Shown: piece by piece, positions 61,130 through 64,000 of the stretch
Numbering within the stretch: position 1 is the stretch's first letter
Layout of the letters: each line of letters begins with the position of its first letter
DNA from: JAAYHV01 sp964400515
GTDB lineage: Bacteria > Bacillota > Clostridia > Peptostreptococcales > Anaerovoracaceae
NCBI GenBank assembly: GCA_964400515.1
Contig: CAYNTJ010000010.1
Span: forward strand, 42,533 to 106,532
DNA: 64,000 nt
Direction of reading: 5' to 3'
The notes under the pieces: model-generated
What the model saw: only the letters and a program-made list of their open reading frames with translations
What the model was told of the DNA's origin: nothing
Databases searched by the model: none
Translations under genes and position numbers: made by a program

Positions 61130-62268
61130 AATTGGAATTGATAGCAACCACAACCTTTGGGTTGGAAGCGGTTGTAAAAAGAGAAATACAGGACTTAGGT
61201 TATAGAATAATATCTACGGAAGATGGTAAGGTGACTTTTCTTGGAGATGACAATGCAATTGCCCGCAGCAATCTTTGGCTGAGAACAGCCGATAGAATCC
61301 TGCTAAAAATGGGTGAATTTAAAGCAGAGACCTTTGAAGAACTGTTTCAACAGACCAAAGCTTTACCCTGGGGTAATTATATAGCTTTGGATGGCGAGTT
61401 TCCCGTTAACGGAAGCTCCGTAAAGTCAAAACTCAGCAGCATACCCGCATGTCAAAGCATAGTTAAAAAAGCTATAGTTGAAAGCTTAAGGGAATACTAT
61501 TGTCAAGATATATTAAATGAGAGCGGTGAAAAGTATTCTGTTAAAGTTACCCTACTAAAGGACAGGGCTACGCTTACCATGGATACCAGCGGTGCGGGGC
61601 TGCACAAAAGAGGATATAGGGTAAACGATGTAAAGGCACCAATAAAGGAAACCCTGGCGGCCGCCATGGTATTACTGTCTTTTTGGAATAAGGAAAGGCT
61701 GCTGATTGATCCTTGTTGCGGCTCGGGAACCATACCTATTGAGGCGGCTTTAATTGGTAGAAACATTGCACCGGGGTTAAACAGAAGCTTTGCTTCAGAG
61801 AAATGGGATTGCTTTGATAATGGTATTTGGAAGGCTGAAAGGAAAAAAGCATTTGAACAAATAGATTATAGCAGTGAACTTAGGATTACGGGAATAGATA
61901 TTGAAGAAGAGGCGATAAGCGCAGCTAAAAATAACGCCGCCGAGGCCGGTGTAGATGAAGACATAAGATTCATTAATATGGATATGAAGAAGCTTAAAAT
62001 AACCAATGATGAAAACGGTATAATTATTACAAATCCTCCCTATGGGGAAAGAATAGGGGATACCAATATAAAAAACAAGATCTATGATAAATTAAACCGA
62101 TTGATTATTGAAAATCCCCGTTGGTCATTGTTTATGATTACCACAGATAAAAATATTGAAGAAAAGATTTTTAGCAGAAAGGCTGACAGAAGAAGAAAGC
62201 TATATAATGGTAGATTAGAGACTTGTTATTACCAATTCCATGGAGAAAAAAAGAGGCATGAAGATTAG
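61126..62268 (+). CDS. THUMP-domain class I RNA methyltransferase (RlmL/YpsC-like)
   Basis: 380 residues. The N-terminal ~160 residues include a ferredoxin-like and THUMP region (EFKAETFEELFQQTKALPW). The Rossmann methyltransferase begins around residue 180, with LLIDPCCGSGTIPIEAALIGRNIAPG (SAM motif I and its flank) and IITNPPYGERIG, the NPPY motif of N2-guanine methyltransferases. It probably methylates 23S rRNA G2445 or a similar site. The ATG overlaps the previous stop (ATGA), so the gene is coupled to the phosphate genes, though its function is unrelated. Confidence 0.92.
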   Translation: MKLELIATTTFGLEAVVKREIQDLGYRIISTEDGKVTFLGDDNAIARSNLWLRTADRILLKMGEFKAETFEELFQQTKALPWGNYIALDGEFPVNGSSVKSKLSSIPACQSIVKKAIVESLREYYCQDILNESGEKYSVKVTLLKDRATLTMDTSGAGLHKRGYRVNDVKAPIKETLAAAMVLLSFWNKERLLIDPCCGSGTIPIEAALIGRNIAPGLNRSFASEKWDCFDNGIWKAERKKAFEQIDYSSELRITGIDIEEEAISAAKNNAAEAGVDEDIRFINMDMKKLKITNDENGIIITNPPYGERIGDTNIKNKIYDKLNRLIIENPRWSLFMITTDKNIEEKIFSRKADRRRKLYNGRLETCYYQFHGEKKRHED

Positions 62269-63739
62269 TGTTGACAGAAATTCAAAGGTGCCGATTTATT
62301 GGCAGATTGAAGAGCAGATCAAATCTAAAATAGTTAATGAAGAATTGCTGGCTAAAATGAAATTGCCTTCAGAAAGGGATTTAGCCAAATCTCTTATGGT
62401 GCACCGAAATACGGTTACTAAAGCATATAATGAGCTTAAGTCAGAAGGTCTGATTGAGGCTAAACAGGGAATAGGATATATTGTATCATCAGGACCTGAT
62501 AATGAAAACAATAGCAGGCACGGAAGTAATAGGGTTAATTGGCATAATGCCATTAAAAACTATTATTTGGATTATGAAAGCACCTTTGATGATATATTTA
62601 TGAGTAATCAAAAAAAAGGTGTTATTTCTTTTGGCGGAGGCATGGCGTCCAAGGAAATATTTTCTGAAACCAAAACAGCGGAAATGTTCAAGGATATTCT
62701 CACAAATGAGGATGGAAGCAGTCAATATTTTACCCCATATAAGGGGGATAGATCATTAAGAAGAGAATTAGTTTCTTTTTTGAGCACAAAAGGAATAGAA
62801 TCCAGCTACAGAAATATTCAGGTTATGCCTGAAATGAATCAGGCACTGGATTTTATAGTAACAATACTGATAAATGAAGGGGATATGGTGTTTATAGAAG
62901 AGCCTGTATCTCCGGATGTTTACAGAACCTTTAAACTTGCGGGAGCTAATATATTTACCCTGGAGATGGATAAAGAAGGAATAGTAACACAAGGTTTAGA
63001 GGGGCTGATTAAGTTAAAAAAACCCAAGCTCATATTCATAAGTTCGGGCTACAATGATCCAAGTGGTGTGATAACCTCCTTGGAAAGGAGAAAGGATCTT
63101 TTGGCCATTGCCAATAAATATAGGATACCGATAATAGAAGAGGATGAAAATACTGATCTATATTATGACGGATATGAAATGCCCACATTGAAATCCATTG
63201 ATGAATACGATAATGTTATATACATATATACATTTCAATTCACCTTTATACCCGGCCTTGCCATGGCCTTTGTAGTGGCAAATAATAAAGTTATTGATAG
63301 TCTCAGTAATTTGGTATCAACAAGACTTATGTCTTTGGATTGGATTAAGCAGAGACTGCTTACCAGATATTTGTCAGACGGAACAATTATTGAGTCTATG
63401 GATGAAATACGTGAGCTATATCTTGGTAAAAGGAATTTAATGGGGGATCATTTAAAACCTTTGCTTGATTTGGGATATGAATTTGATATTCCCAAGGGAG
63501 GGGTGTATTATTGGTGTAAGCTACCCCATGGAGTTACTTCAAAAAATATATATCTTGAGGCTAAAAAGAATGGAATAACCCTTATACCCGGAGAGATTTT
63601 TTATCCCAACGGAAAAAAAGGGAGGGACAGAATAAGGCTTAACTATTCGTATGAGAGTTGTGAGAAAATTAACGAGGGGATGTGTAAATTGGTAGATTTA
63701 TTGGAAAAAGAGAAATTGGCACATGAAAAATCTAATTAA
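62258..63739 (+). CDS. MocR-type regulator (GntR helix-turn-helix plus aminotransferase domain)
   Basis: 493 residues from the ATG at 62258, which follows GGAG/AGAGG; the earlier ATG at 62240 has no ribosome site. A GntR winged helix fills ~1-75 (PIYWQIEEQIKSKIV, LPSERDLAKSLMVHRNTVTKAYNEL). The rest is a class I aminotransferase fold: YTPYKGDRSLRREL, IFISSGYNDPSGV, IIEEDENTDLYY. The usual PLP Lys sits in an SFSK-type motif; here the matching stretch reads YTFQFTFIPG, where no Lys is seen. PLP or another ligand may therefore bind without a Schiff base. Its target is unknown; the ornithine carbamoyltransferase gene follows. Confidence 0.88.
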   Translation: MKISVDRNSKVPIYWQIEEQIKSKIVNEELLAKMKLPSERDLAKSLMVHRNTVTKAYNELKSEGLIEAKQGIGYIVSSGPDNENNSRHGSNRVNWHNAIKNYYLDYESTFDDIFMSNQKKGVISFGGGMASKEIFSETKTAEMFKDILTNEDGSSQYFTPYKGDRSLRRELVSFLSTKGIESSYRNIQVMPEMNQALDFIVTILINEGDMVFIEEPVSPDVYRTFKLAGANIFTLEMDKEGIVTQGLEGLIKLKKPKLIFISSGYNDPSGVITSLERRKDLLAIANKYRIPIIEEDENTDLYYDGYEMPTLKSIDEYDNVIYIYTFQFTFIPGLAMAFVVANNKVIDSLSNLVSTRLMSLDWIKQRLLTRYLSDGTIIESMDEIRELYLGKRNLMGDHLKPLLDLGYEFDIPKGGVYYWCKLPHGVTSKNIYLEAKKNGITLIPGEIFYPNGKKGRDRIRLNYSYESCEKINEGMCKLVDLLEKEKLAHEKSN

Positions 63740-63746
63740 CTGGCAC

Positions 63747-63775
63747 TTTAATTTTAGGTCCTATGGTTGTATTAT
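63747..63775 (+). promoter_or_regulatory. weak candidate promoter of the ornithine carbamoyltransferase gene
   Basis: TTTAAT (63747-63752), a 17-bp spacer and TATTAT (63770-63775), 38 bp before the start at 63814. No ARG box was recognised. Confidence 0.4.
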
Positions 63776-63813
63776 GCAAATAGGATGATGATTATTTGAA
63801 AAGGAGAAAAAAA

Positions 63814-64000
63814 ATGGCTGTAAATTTAAAAGGTAGAAGTTTTTTGACATTAATGGATTTCACTCCACAGGAAATCAGATATATGCTGGATTTGGCGCAT
63901 GATTTGAAGGCAAAGAAGAGAGCAGGAGTAGTAAACAGTTTACTTAAGGGAAAGAATATTTGCCTGTTATTTGAAAAGAGCTCTACCAGAACAAGATGCG
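63814..64000 (+). CDS. argF: ornithine carbamoyltransferase, 5' end (runs off the right edge)
   Basis: The first 62 codons only. MAVNLKGRSFLTLMDFT, followed by EIRYMLDLAHDLKA and LLFEKSSTRTRC, has the carbamoyl-phosphate-binding STRTR motif of the family. It joins ornithine and carbamoyl phosphate to citrulline (ArgF), or runs in reverse in the deiminase pathway (ArcB). The visible part does not distinguish the two. AAGGAG lies nine bases before the ATG. Confidence 0.92.
   Translation, partial: MAVNLKGRSFLTLMDFTPQEIRYMLDLAHDLKAKKRAGVVNSLLKGKNICLLFEKSSTRTRC

Noticed and set aside
63741..63760. TGGCAC upstream of argF as a sigma-54 -24 element
   Set aside because: There is no GC ten bases further on, so the -12 element is missing.

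Overview
The window reads as chromosomal DNA of a low-GC, anaerobic, amino-acid-fermenting Bacillota, most likely a clostridial or tissierellial lineage. The signs are AT-rich DNA, AGGAGG-type ribosome sites with some GTG and TTG starts, sigma-A promoters with 17-bp spacers, SmsC/SmsB-type SUF proteins, a CD1871A-family CXXC microprotein, DUF1836, and no respiratory chain genes. The species cannot be fixed from the sequence. No rRNA, tRNA, CRISPR array, insertion sequence or phage gene was seen. Every gap between genes is under 300 bases.

Layout. 1-2282 (-): 5' part of a glutamate synthase large subunit, divergent from a 5'-nucleotidase plus large hybrid histidine kinase pair (2502-6827). 6830-8836 (-): a PLP decarboxylase and an orphan prepilin-like protein. 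9002-22190 (+): a long accessory run with an FRG-domain protein, a hybrid kinase broken by two frameshifts, a YgjP-type zinc peptidase, a NifH-NifD-like fusion, a NifK-like protein, a second membrane hybrid kinase with tandem substrate-binding domains, a GNAT, an ECF transporter S component, a P-loop kinase and an AhpD-like protein. 22198-28111: a DUF1836 regulator divergent from an acyl-CoA synthetase, a CXXC microprotein with a membrane polyferredoxin, then (-) purine nucleoside phosphorylase, cytidylate-kinase-like and ornithine/alanine racemase genes.

28251-39266 holds two paralogous modules. Each has a sensor kinase with an extracytoplasmic substrate-binding domain, a sigma-54-dependent response regulator and a sodium-coupled transporter (AGCS symporter in one, NhaC antiporter in the other). 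Each transporter gene has a GG-N10-GC sigma-54 promoter and the same upstream palindrome, GAAATTAATTTC. So each pair probably senses an extracellular solute, probably an amino acid, and switches on its transporter. 39353-43229 is an amino-acid metabolism operon (GSAM-like aminotransferase, asparaginase, FMN glutamate-synthase-like protein), followed by a two-gene SUF system.

44969-64000: htpG with a degenerate CIRCE operator, a CpXC protein, an iron/cobalamin ABC importer, an aminoacyl-histidine dipeptidase, a diguanylate cyclase lacking the I-site, a threonine aldolase, a HutD-domain membrane fusion, a PhoPR-like two-component system followed by tandem Na/Pi-cotransporter-PhoU genes, an RNA methyltransferase, a MocR regulator, and the start of ornithine carbamoyltransferase.

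The most unusual content is the nitrogenase-like operon at 9002-20077. It has a fused reductase-catalytic subunit, no maturation genes in view, and two hybrid kinases embedded in it, one of them interrupted twice at identical A7 tracts.
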